This document shows positions 1 through 9,115 of a DNA stretch of 64,000 nucleotides, piece after piece. Under the pieces are notes generated by a model. The model saw only the letters and a program-made list of their open reading frames with translations, had not been told where the DNA came from and made no database searches. The first letter of the stretch is position 1. Every line of letters starts with the position of its first letter. Source of the DNA: Sorex araneus (Eukaryota > Chordata > Mammalia > Eulipotyphla > Soricidae). Location: NCBI RefSeq assembly GCF_027595985.1, contig NC_073313.1:107440552-107504551 (forward strand). The letters run 5' to 3'. A program made the position numbers and the translations under genes.

Positions 1-335
1 GTCCCACAGAACCACATAATACGGAACTTTGTGACCTTGGACTCTAGGCTCAATGGGACCCAGGAACAGAGATCCTCTGCCTGCTTCCACCAATCTCCAG
101 TGACCCAGGGGTCACAGCCATAAGACCCACCCTGCCAGCACCAGATAAGTTCCTAATTGGCTGACCTCCACTACACAACTGCCGCCAAGCTCCAGGCCAC
201 TTTTCTGGACTATCATAAACACTTCATAAACACTTGATACAGTATAAACACTTCCTACCCATTTTCCATCATTACCACACCATATTTGATGGGGTTAAAA
301 TATGGTGTGAACCATCAGAACATCTATAATGGTGA
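1..335. other. Unassigned, probably old L1-3'UTR-like sequence
   Basis: No coding frame is convincing. The text about paired phrases such as ccgccaagctccaggcc resembles the old L1 3'UTR text near 53 kb, but too loosely to name. It holds three copies of an ataaacactt motif (about 212-252) and a perfect inverted repeat at 276-309. Confidence 0.3.
276..309. repeat. Perfect 12-bp inverted repeat, 10-nt loop
   Basis: Arm 276-287 (cacaccatattt) is the exact reverse complement of 298-309 (aaatatggtgtg). The loop is 288-297. No known element boundary coincides with it. Confidence 0.85.
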
Positions 336-364
336 CTGGAGGCCGCCCTAAAAGCATAGGGTCT

Positions 365-485
365 CTTGAGTGCCTTCCCACACCCACCCCCTCCACCACC
401 AGGATTGATCACTCAGCACAGGCACAGAGCCTGGAGTAAGCGCTGAATCTGCCAGGGTGTGGGCCTCTAAACAAATAAACCAAGA
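365..485 (+). mobile_element. Old SOR-type SINE, 3' half
   Basis: Diverged match to the 3' half of the shrew SINE body (agcacaggcacagagcctggagtaag, then ccagggtgtgggcc), followed by an A-rich tail with aaataaa. The tRNA-like head is not recognisable. Confidence 0.5.
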
Positions 486-812
486 GGGGGAGTTGGGAAA
501 ACATCGTGGTAGTAGGATCAACTACTGTACTGATGGTCTTTCTCTGCTTTGACCTTCTTATCTATTGCTAGGAGGAGGGAGGGGGGATTGTGAGGGAGGA
601 CAATTTGTGGGGAGCTGAGTAGCTATGGAAGCCACAATTGCTCCCTCATTTTTCTACATCTTTAGTAAGCTTGGTTTTGCCATGGCTCTCCCTGCATGAT
701 TCAGGCTACCAGAGGAGAAATAAAGGGGAAAGTGGCATGGATGGGGTTTCTTCGTACTATAGACACCCAAGAGTTTACTCTCTCTTTCTTTTATAAGGGA
801 AATATTTTGTTA
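486..812. other. No recognised feature
   Basis: Low-copy sequence with a purine-rich patch near 570-600. No gene or repeat was assigned. Confidence 0.4.
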
Positions 813-820
813 CATTAGAC

Positions 821-1147
821 CAGCGCTTCTCAACCTTTTTCTTTCCTTTTATTTATTTTGTGAAGTAAAAGAGTTTTGTTATTTAGAGATTATGAGGAAG
901 GAAAGAGAGATCTACCAGTACATATCTCAAGTGGAGATGCAAGTAACATCCTAGAATGGGGAGGTGACTCCCAACCTTTTTCTGACAGTAGCCTCCTTCG
1001 AACCTTGTTTCCTTCCTGTAGCCCCTATATTCTATGATCTGAACCCCCTAATCTCCTGCCATGGTCCCCTGTATATGCAATTTTCTCCTGAGGAATATCC
1101 TGAGGGTCCACAAGGGGGCTGTATAACCTTCTGCTTGAGAAACATTG
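821..1147. mobile_element. Candidate hAT (Charlie/MER-like) DNA transposon relic
   Basis: The left end cagcgcttctcaacctttt resembles hAT-Charlie termini (CAGNGNTTCTCAACC). The right end (cttgagaaacattg) is its approximate reverse complement. The flanks share ttagac (815-820) and ttggac (1149-1154), a decayed candidate target duplication. The core says only that this is a short non-autonomous copy; no transposase frame is seen. Confidence 0.45.
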
Positions 1148-1154
1148 TTTGGAC

Positions 1155-1686
1155 CATTTTTTTGTATAGGCACAGAGAGCAATCTACCAGGAGTGGCTAA
1201 AGAAGTCAAGAGTTTCAGACTCAATTTAACGGTAATAGCTATAAAATTGCTAGCTTTTGTTAGGGAAAATGGGTTGAGTCAGGCCCAGAACATTCTGTAT
1301 CTTATTCAGTCCTCATAATACAAGCAATATAGATGCAAGCTCTTAGGTCAAGCCAACCTGAATTAGTGTTTCTTTCCTGCTCCTTGGAAGCTCAAGCACA
1401 GTCCATAATTGAGATGAAAAATTTAAAAAGATGGGGATGAAACAGCAACTCACCAAGTAAACAACTTCCCGAGGCATTGTGGGGAGGTATAGACAGACGC
1501 AAATGCCAGATAACAAATTCCCTATAAATCAGATGATTCACAGTACTGTCATCATCCAAGATATGAAGAAAATGAGACCTTGTAAAGAACTGTTTATAAT
1601 TTTACAACCATAGGATTTAACTATTTCATGTAAATCTTAAAATGTATTCACACAGAACTATTTGTAACATTAATTTTAATTATATA
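1155..1686. other. No recognised feature
   Basis: Low-copy AT-rich sequence between the hAT-like relic and a young SINE. No coding or RNA gene signal was recognised. Confidence 0.35.
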
Positions 1687-1699
1687 CCTGTAAAACAGA

Positions 1700-1938
1700 C
1701 TGGAGCGATAGCACAAAGGGTAGGGGATTTGCCTTGCAAGCAGCCAACCCGGGTTCGATTCCTCTGCCCCTCTCAGAGAGCCCGGCAAGCTACCAAGAGT
1801 ATCTCACACCCACACGGCAGAGCCTGGCAAGCTACCCATGGCATATTCAATATAACAACAAGTCTCACAATGGAGACGTTACTGGTGCCCGCTAAAACAA
1901 ATCGATGAACAACGGGATGACAGTGACAGTGACAGTGA
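1700..1938 (+). mobile_element. SOR-type SINE, CAGTG-tailed subtype, with 13-bp TSD
   Basis: Begins ctggagcgatagcac (A box region), with B box gggttcgattcc. It has the long body with two copies of the agagccYggcaagctacc module (1777-1794 and 1819-1836) and the conserved ggagacgttactggtgcccgc block. It ends in (cagtga)n instead of poly(A). The flanks are a perfect duplication, cctgtaaaacaga (1687-1699 and 1939-1951). Confidence 0.93.
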
Positions 1939-1957
1939 CCTGTAAAACAGATAGAGC

Positions 1958-2130
1958 TTTTTTTTTTGCTTTTTGGGTCACACCCAGTGATGATCAGGGG
2001 TTACTCCTGGCTTTGCACTCAGGAATTACTCCTGGCAGTGCTTGGGGGACCATATGGGATGCCGGGGATCGAACCCGGGTGGCTGCGTGCAAGGCAAACA
2101 CCCTACCCGCTGTGCTATCACTCCGGCCCC
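1958..2130 (-). mobile_element. SOR-type SINE, A-tailed subtype (young)
   Basis: Minus-strand copy. The T-run and gctttttgggtcacac mark the tail, and the tRNA-like head ends at 2130 (ctccggcccc). The B box reads gaacccgggt on the plus strand. It is nearly full length and sits just downstream of the preceding SINE's 3' target duplication. Confidence 0.92.
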
Positions 2131-2334
2131 CAAACAGCTTTTGAAAAAAAAAATTTACTTGATCAATTCATCATTGGTTTACTATTTTGTGGAATTCCAG
2201 GAGTTTAGCTCTAGTTACCTATATGTGTATAGGTGTCAGCATCTCTGCAGTTTATCTGTATATGAGATTAAAAAGAAAACATAGTAATGGGATAATAAAT
2301 GGTTTTCATACATAATCAGAATTGAAGATTTTGT

Positions 2335-2510
2335 CTATAGAACTGAGTTTATATGTGGTGGGGGTAATCTTTGGGATTAGCAGTAATCTTTGGGATTCTA
2401 TGGAGGGAAGTGGGCTCTCTGGTGCTGGGTATGGTGTTGAAATGATCTATACATGAAAAGTATGAGTAATAGTACTACAAATCCCAGTACCTAAATAAAA
2501 GTGGTTAAAA
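2335..2510 (+). mobile_element. Old L1 3'UTR fragment
   Basis: Shares the text of other L1 3' ends in the window (gaagtgggctctctgg, gtgttgaaatgat, then a stretch ending in aataaaa). It includes a short tandem duplication of agtaatctttgggatt near 2366-2400. Confidence 0.6.
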
Positions 2511-2611
2511 GAAATCGAAAAGAATAACAGGCCCTCAATTCATTTTCACCAAGAAACTGCATCTATCACACAGTGATTAAGATCTCAGCCTCTGACAGTT
2601 GAGGCTTTTCT

Positions 2612-2797
2612 TTCTTTTTTTTATTTTTTAATTTTTGGGTCACTCACTGCTGTGCTCAAGGTTGACTCTTTCTGCACTCAGAAATCATTTCTGGTGGGCT
2701 CTGGGGACCATACTGGGTGTCGGGAATCAAACTCATGTCAGCCACATGCAAGGCAGGTGTCTTACCTCCTTGCCTGCTGTACTGTCTCTTCAGTCCA
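2612..2797 (-). mobile_element. Old SOR-type SINE
   Basis: Diverged minus-strand copy: tttttgggtcactc tail side, ctggggaccatactgggtgtc centre, and cttcagtcc head. About 15-20% diverged from young copies by eye. Confidence 0.75.
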
Positions 2798-2799
2798 AC

Positions 2800-3530
2800 C
2801 CTATTATTGTTAACCCTGTACCCCCAGCACCATTGTCATGGAATATGGACAAAACTCGTGGTCACAGATAGAGCCTTGTTTCAAATACCACATGTGCTTC
2901 TTACTCATGGTCTTATTAGTGAGTGACTATGACTTGCCTGAATTTTCTTGAGTGGAAAGGGGAAGCCAGTCCTGGGCGACTATCTGTGCAAGGGTTTCCA
3001 TCAGCTGCTGAGAAGCTTGGGGAGAAGGTGCCCTGGCAGCTTGGAGGTCCTCATTAAGCTTCAGTTAAGGTTTGGGCCAGTATTCTCATTCTTGGTGACC
3101 CCGTTTACCTAAGTGAACTGTGGAAAGTCCAGTGTGAAAACTTTTAAAAGGAAATGAGACCAATGCTGCTAGCGGAAATTGAGGCAACCCACATTAGAAA
3201 GCAGAAGGAAGATGAGCTCAGGTGGAGATAAAGCATTCCTGGTGGGGGTGGTCACTCTAGATAAAGTCGGTATTTTTACACACCCAGGAAAAGAAGCCAA
3301 CACCACAAGTTATACTGGAAGTTGCTTTTCCCTGCAAAAGGAATCACTCTTTAACACAAAGTCCTTTGAGAAAATAAAATACTCCAATTTCCCATTGGCC
3401 TCATGGTTTCCTCTTGGTTTAATACCAAGCTCAGTGGAGAAAAGCAATATCAAATAATAGCTAAATTCCCAGATATTCCATGAATGTGTTAAGAGAAGAT
3501 GATGCATGAGGAAATCTATCTTCCTTCTCT
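2800..3530. other. No recognised feature
   Basis: Low-copy sequence. Short reading frames on both strands lack codon support or family resemblance. Confidence 0.35.
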
Positions 3531-3534
3531 TTGT

Positions 3535-3775
3535 CTACTTTTTGGGGGCAAAAGACCCCCACAAAACAGTGCTCAGGGCTTCCTTCTGGCATTGCATTCA
3601 GGAATTACTGCTGATGGTGCTCTGGGACCCCTCTGCAGTTCCAGGGACTCAACCTGGGTCAGTTGCATTCATAGAAAATGCCTTGAGACTCTTATTCTCT
3701 CTGCCAGGGATCATTTCCAAGCACAGAACCATGAGTAAACACTGCACACCTCCAGGCGTGGCCTAAACTAGTCCC
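3535..3775 (-). mobile_element. Old SOR-type SINE, possibly two fused pieces
   Basis: 3535-3705 is a diverged minus-strand copy (ggaattactgctgatggtgctctggga). 3706-3775 looks like the 3' part of a plus-strand copy (aagcacagaaccatgagtaaac, ggcgtggcc, A-run). This suggests two insertions or a rearranged pair. Confidence 0.55.
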
Positions 3776-3779
3776 TCAC

Positions 3780-4880
3780 ACTCAAAAAAAAACCTAAACA
3801 AAATAAAATCTAATCATTATATTTTAGGTTGTATCTTTACAATTGTGTTGCTTGTGGATTTCCTTTTTGTCAGAGGACTCAGTAGTGCTTATTCCCATTT
3901 TCTCGAACCTCACCCCACCTCTTCAATTTCTCAAACACTGTCAATAGGACTTCTACAGAGAGAAAGGAATATAAGCAGCTCTGTTGGAAAAAATCAAGCC
4001 TCATTAGAAGTGGCACAGCCAGATGTGGCTTCTAAAAGCCTTTATATATGCTAATACTTTAAAGCTCCTAATACATGTTCTTTATCAAAACAGTTCAGTG
4101 TGTGCCAGGCTGCCCGGTGTAGTACATTTGCCCTGAAAGGAGGATGGGCAGAACACCTTTCCAAGGCACAAGGCAGCACAAATTCATTATCCTCTGGACA
4201 CAGGACAGAGAGTGCCTATTATAACTGAGAGAAGGAAAAGTACCAAATGCCTCACTGTTATTTTCCCCTTCACTGTTATTTTGCCCATTAATTAGGCTCA
4301 GGCTGTCCAGAGAAGCACAGGCATTTACCAAGCCAGCTGGAGAATATGATGCTTGTGTACTTGAACTGCCTCTTTTTGTTCAGTTTAGCAGCCTTATTTT
4401 TATATACTTTGCATCCTGAGGCCCAATGGAATCAGCATGTTGGCTCCTGAAAACCCTTTACCTTTGGTTTTGGGCTCTTTGTAATTTCTTTCCATTCTTT
4501 CTCGGCAAGCTCTCTCACATGTCATTCTGTTAGTTTCTGTTCATTTCATCTAATCATCCTCTTGGTTGAGTTGATCTGTTACTAAAGCTGTGGATCTGAA
4601 AAATCTGTTATCAACTCAGAAGCAAGGCTTACTCTCCAACCTATGATTTTAAGACCAGGCAAGGAGGCTGGGGAACTATTCTTGAATGGGCCTCACCTCC
4701 CCACCAGCTGCCCCTCATAACCACTGATTCTTGCCATCTAAGATCATCAGGGGAACCCAGTAGATTCAAATGGCTTTGATTATTAATAGAAGTATTGGGT
4801 TCTGTGGAAGTAAAGTATAAATCATATTTATACTTTATCTCCTCCTTTAAAGGCAGTACAAGGGGGTCCCTATAAGAGTA
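3780..4880. other. Mostly low-copy sequence with an L2/MIR-like segment
   Basis: No gene recognised. 4100-4330 read on the minus strand resembles 5550-5740 on the minus strand. Both fit decayed 3' ends of an ancient L2 or MIR-type repeat. Confidence 0.35.
4100..4330 (-). repeat. Ancient repeat relic (L2/MIR-like), copy 1
   Basis: Its minus-strand conceptual translation aligns with that of 5550-5740 (shared pattern F-x-FP-L-Y-x-R-x-SCV-R). The match is therefore a DNA repeat rather than a gene. The family assignment is tentative. Confidence 0.4.
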
Positions 4881-4882
4881 TA

Positions 4883-5043
4883 TTGAAGGCTAGAGAAATA
4901 ACAGCATGGGTTGAGTGCATACTCTGAATTCTGGGGATCCTGATTGGAACTCTTAAACCACTTGATGCCCTGAGCACTTCCAGGAGTGACTCCAATCCTA
5001 TGAAAACCACTGGGTGTGCACTCCCCAAACCAACAACAAAAAG
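4883..5043 (+). mobile_element. Old SOR-type SINE
   Basis: Plus-strand diverged copy: ggctagagaaataacagcatgggt head, gatgccctgagcacttccaggagtgac centre, and an A-rich tail with caacaacaaaaa. Confidence 0.6.
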
Positions 5044-5044
5044 A

Positions 5045-6025
5045 GAATATATTGGCTTATATTCTAGATATAGTTATCTTTATCATGTACTAAAATGATA
5101 TGGACTATGTTAGTTCACATCTCTAAAGTGCTGTAAAAAATTTTCCATGACTAAACGTGTCAAAATATAATCAAATCTGAAGAAAGCCAGGTTTGTTTTG
5201 CCTCCTTAAACCAGTGTGGAATGAAATGAACTAGCAGTCCAATTCTTCAGTCTCAAAGAGATCAATGTGCAAGGAATTTCCCAAATCAGTGGAACCCATG
5301 AGACTCTGGAGACCAGCAGATGTTACTTCCAGCATAAGTATTTGCCCAGATTTGCAGCCACAGCTTCAGATCCTCTCATAGTGGCCCAAAGAAGACCAAA
5401 TTTGTGTAGTTGACTGCCCCCTAGTGTCTGCAGAGTCACAACAACAGCTAGGCAGGACTTAAAAGCTTCCTCTGGGCGTGGCAGCAGGACAGGGGGATTT
5501 GAAACCACTCTAAAGGGGCATCCCAAAAGAATAATAAGGAGTAGAACATACCAGGTACAAGGCATTTTCTGTTAGGTTCAAGTACAGCCATGCACTGTTC
5601 AGGTACAGTCATGTCTGTTACTCTCTCTACACAAGATACACAATTCCTGTCATAACATAGACAAGGAAAAGCACAGAAAACATTAGTGTTATTTCCTCCA
5701 TTGTTTGGACTCAGAAGATTCAGTATAGACAAACCAGCTCTGCTTTGAGTGCCTGTTCTTCATTGAATTGATATCCATCACCTTGATACAAAGCTTTGTA
5801 CCCTATTCAGGGATACATCAACCTATATTGGCCTTTCCTAATTTGCCTGCCCCTCAGGGACCATCTTTTATGAGTTCTAATTTAGTAATTTCCCTCTTGT
5901 TTAATAATTTCTAAAGGTAACAGATTACTATTTGCCTTATATTATGCTATATGGTTTATGTATAAAAAACCATTTATATTTCTGGAAGTTTCCATTTCTA
6001 GAAATTCACTTTTCCTCTAAAAATA
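5045..6025. other. Low-copy sequence
   Basis: No gene recognised. It includes the second L2/MIR-like relic at 5550-5740. Confidence 0.35.
5550..5740 (-). repeat. Ancient repeat relic (L2/MIR-like), copy 2
   Basis: Minus strand reads a stretch typical of L2/MIR 3' regions (gaacagtgcatggctgtactt). It is similar to 4100-4330. Confidence 0.4.
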
Positions 6026-6029
6026 ACTC

Positions 6030-6215
6030 AGGCTAATTTTGGAAAACAATATGGACATTCCTCAAAAATCTAGGAATTGAGCTGCTACATGACCAAGGAA
6101 TACCACTTGTGAATATCTTACCCCAAGGGCCCAAAAATTCTATTCAGAAAATACATTTGTGCTTCTATGTTCACTGCAGCACTATTCACAATAGCCAACA
6201 AGAAGGGGACCTATA
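6030..6215 (+). mobile_element. L1 ORF2 C-terminal fragment (old)
   Basis: Plus strand contains the L1 signature order: a gacc...aat block, then tatgttcactgcagcactattcacaatagcc. That text encodes the FxAALFTIA segment of the ORF2 C-terminus. It is broken by stops and frameshifts. Confidence 0.75.
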
Positions 6216-6273
6216 AAAATAAAATAATTTTTGTTTTTATTTTTTTAATTAATTAATTTTATTACAAATAAGT

Positions 6274-6510
6274 TGGACTGGAGCGATAACACAGCTGGTA
6301 GGATGTTTGCCTTGCTCGTGGCCAACCCGGGTTCGATTCTCTCAGAGAGCCCGACAAGCTACTGAGAGTAACCCACCCACATGGTAGAGCCTGGCAAGCT
6401 ACCTGTGGCATATTCAATATGCCAAAAACAGTAACAAGTCTCACAATGGAGACCTTACTGGTGCCCGCTGGAGCAAATCGATGAACAACGGGATGACCAT
6501 GCTACAGTGC
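6274..6510 (+). mobile_element. SOR-type SINE, CAGTG-tailed subtype
   Basis: Starts near ggactggagcgataacac, B box gggttcgattct, and ends tgctacagtgc with no poly(A). It is flanked by tacaaataa (6263-6271 and 6511-6519). It lies in an A/T-rich patch inside old L1 sequence. Confidence 0.9.
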
Positions 6511-6544
6511 TACAAATAAATTAATCATTTGTAATTTGTAATTT

Positions 6545-6985
6545 GTTCATGATTGGGTTTTAGTCATACAATGCACATACATACAATGTACATGCAAAGT
6601 ATATACATACATACAATGGGTGTTGACCCATCCTTCCACCAGTGTAATTTCCCAGCACCAATGTCCCTAGTTTCCCTCCCACTCCTCCAAGACCCCCCCG
6701 CCAGCCTATATGACAGGTACCTCTCTTCTCTCTTTCTGTTTCTCTCTCATTTTTGGCATTATGGTTTGCAGTACAGATGCTGAGAGGTTATCATGAGTAT
6801 CCGTTTACCTACTTTCAACACTCAGTTCCTGTCTGGAGTGTTCATTTCCAATTAGTGTTGTCATAATGGACCCTTCTCTATCTTATCTGTCCCCCACCAA
6901 CACGATTGTGGTGCTTTCCCACCATTAACTAGTCCTTCTGACCCATTTTCCCTAACCTTGTGTATTAGATTCATACATTTTTTAA
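6545..6985 (-). mobile_element. L1 3'UTR fragment, antisense
   Basis: Reads tttagtcatacaatg, ccatccttccaccagtg, a C-rich tract near 6680-6705, then atcatgagtatccgtttacctac. This order is shared by the antisense L1 3' ends at 11.4, 20.6, 28.1 and 32.6 kb. It includes short cataca repeats. Confidence 0.8.
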
Positions 6986-7094
6986 ATATAGCAATTTTTA
7001 AAAGAGAAATACTTTAAACATGAGCTGCACTTATCTGAAAAATCAAACGGGCTCATTTTTTTCCTACCTATGATGTATTTTAAAGAATGAAGTT

Positions 7095-7690
7095 TAAGTA
7101 TGAAGATCTTTCAAAAATGTAAGAATAGAGCTCTCCCATACGACCCAGTGATGCATTTCTTGGCAAATATCCCAAAACATAAAAATAGTCATTAAAAAGG
7201 ACAGAAGCACACACATGCTCTTTGCAGCTTTTAATAAAATAACCAACAAATGGAAACAACCCGAATGCCCAATGAGGATGAATGGGTCAAGTAGTTGTAT
7301 TATATATACAGAGTGGAGTACAAAAACTTGTGAAAAAGAAACAAAACCATGCAATTAAATGAAACATGAATGAAATCATAGGATACTATGCTGAGTCTTC
7401 ACCATCTTTAGTCTGAAGAAGGGGGATAGATACAGAATAATCTCTTTCATCTGTGAGATTTTAATACATATTAAGGGAGCAGCAAAAGGCCAAAGGCAAC
7501 AGAATTGGAGAGTTGGTCCCCAGAACTGAGTTTAGGGTGTAGAGGGAGAAGTGTGTAGAACAGAGGTGCCTTTTGGAGCTGGGTGAAGGGAAGTAGGCTC
7601 TCTGTTGAAAGGTGTGATATTGGAGTGATGTATGCATGAAATTATTATTAACAGCATTGTAAATCAAAGTCTCCCAATAAGGATTCAAAA
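7095..7690 (+). mobile_element. L1 ORF2 C-terminus plus old 3'UTR
   Basis: The decayed text for the acgacccagtgatgcatttcttggcaaat region and the aaatggaaacaacccgaatgcccaatgagga region is L1 ORF2 C-terminal. It is followed by the old-type 3'UTR, ending in an aatcaaagtctcccaataag block. Confidence 0.75.
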
Positions 7691-7699
7691 AATGAAGCT

Positions 7700-7970
7700 A
7701 TGGAGAAGCTACAAACAATAATAGTGAGTTTTTTGTTGAAATATTGAATGTAATCAAAGTAAAGAGAAAGTAAAGTGAAATTTATCAGCTACACAGGCGG
7801 GGTGGGGGGGCTGGAGGGGTGGGAGGTTGAGGGGAAGGTACACTGTGATTCTTGGTGGTGGAATATGTGTACTGGTGAAGGGATGGGTGTTCGAGCATTG
7901 TATAACTGAGACTTAAACCTGAAAGCTTTGTAACTTTCCACGTGGTGATTCAATAAATAAAAAAATTAAG
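7700..7970 (+). mobile_element. Young-type L1 3' end
   Basis: Reads gagttttttgttgaaatatt, a strong G-rich tract (7798-7843), then ggtggtggaatatgtg, aagggatgggtgttcgagca, and tggtgattcaataaa. The same order recurs in about a dozen copies in the window. Confidence 0.88.
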
Positions 7971-8035
7971 CTAAATAAATAAATTGATAGCAACATTTTT
8001 CATCCATCCAACCCCGAAAAATAATTCAGGATATA

Positions 8036-8236
8036 ATTATTTTATTTATATATAAAATAAATCTATTATATTTATATAATTTATATAATCTATATAATTT
8101 ATAAATTATATATAATTATTTATAATCTATATAATTTATAAACTGTATAGAATTATTTATAATCTATATAATTTATAAGTTTATAAATTATATAGAATTG
8201 TTTATAATTTATATAGAATTTATATAATTCGGGATA
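8036..8236. repeat. AT-rich minisatellite
   Basis: About four imperfect units built on aattatttataatctatataatttata. The block is bounded by a direct repeat aataattcaggatata (8020-8035 and about 8236-8251), so the array may have grown between two copies of a short flank. Confidence 0.8.
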
Positions 8237-8519
8237 ATAATTCAGGATATAAATAATTGTGTGTATAATTGGTGCTAAGAGGAACAAAATACATCCAGGA
8301 TTTGTCCTATGTCCTGAATATATTTGGGAGTCTTGGAAAAACCTCATATTCCAGGACTTAATATAACTCCTCTGCTGCACAGCTAACTGAAACTTCTTTT
8401 GCTGGGTGACTCCTGCTGAGTATACCTGTTAATGTCCTTTAGATGAAAATACCACATGGGAACATCTGGCTAGAGTCAAGTGGGGGAAGGTTTTTGGATA
8501 GTTGTCACATGTTCTGTAG

Positions 8520-8975
8520 TTAACTCAAGCTCTTTCACCGTTTTTCTCCTGATCCCTACAGACATTTGAATGAGGTGCTCTTGTGTAATAGATAAAGGAC
8601 AGCAAAGAAACAGTGCTTTTGTACTTGGATAGACACTGAGAAATGCTACTGCTGGTTTCTATAGTAGTTTGATTCTTGATTTGAAGATATATCTCCATAT
8701 TGTTTTCCATAAAGACTGAACAAGATGACACTCCCACCAACAGTGGATGAAGTTTCCTTTCTCACTACTATCTACCAACACTGGCTATTTCCACCTGTGT
8801 GAGATGATATTGCATTTTGGTTTTGATTTGCATTTCCCTAGTCATGAACTATGATAACTCTTTCATGAGTCTATTGGCAATCCAAACATCTTCTCTGGGA
8901 GAGTATCTGTTCATCTCCTTATCCCATTTGTGGATAGCATAGTTGGAGATTTGTGAGTACTTTATTGATCTTTAA
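8520..8975 (-). mobile_element. L1 ORF2 fragment, antisense
   Basis: Antisense text typical of ORF2 before its C-terminus (ttgttttccataaagactg, ccaccaacagtggatgaa, ctgtgtgagatgatattgc, cccatttgtggatagc). No open frame. Confidence 0.8.
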
Positions 8976-8984
8976 TTCAAAAAG

Positions 8985-9115
8985 GCAATGTGATATCATC
9001 ACACGGAGTATAATCGCCAAGAAATGGAAACAACACCCAAACACAGATGAATGGATAAAAAAATTGTGGTATAAATACACAATGAAATGCAATGCAGCTC
9101 TAAGAAAGAACAAAA
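8985..9115 (+). mobile_element. Older L1 ORF2 C-terminal piece
   Basis: Encodes a KxWKQHPNTDEWIKKLWYKYT-like segment, the last part of L1 ORF2. A second, younger copy of the same protein region follows immediately, so the downstream L1 inserted into or beside this one. Confidence 0.75.

Noticed and set aside
1700..2130. tRNA gene, because A and B boxes are present
   Set aside because: The boxes belong to SINE heads. The cloverleaf is not intact and the body is unrelated to tRNA.
4095..5732. Two related small proteins on the minus strand (4095-4331, 5448-5732)
   Set aside because: The similarity is at DNA level and fits two relics of one ancient interspersed repeat, not a gene family.
8036..8236. 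CRISPR array
   Set aside because: The units are contiguous AT-rich repeats with no regular unique spacers, and the genome is mammalian.
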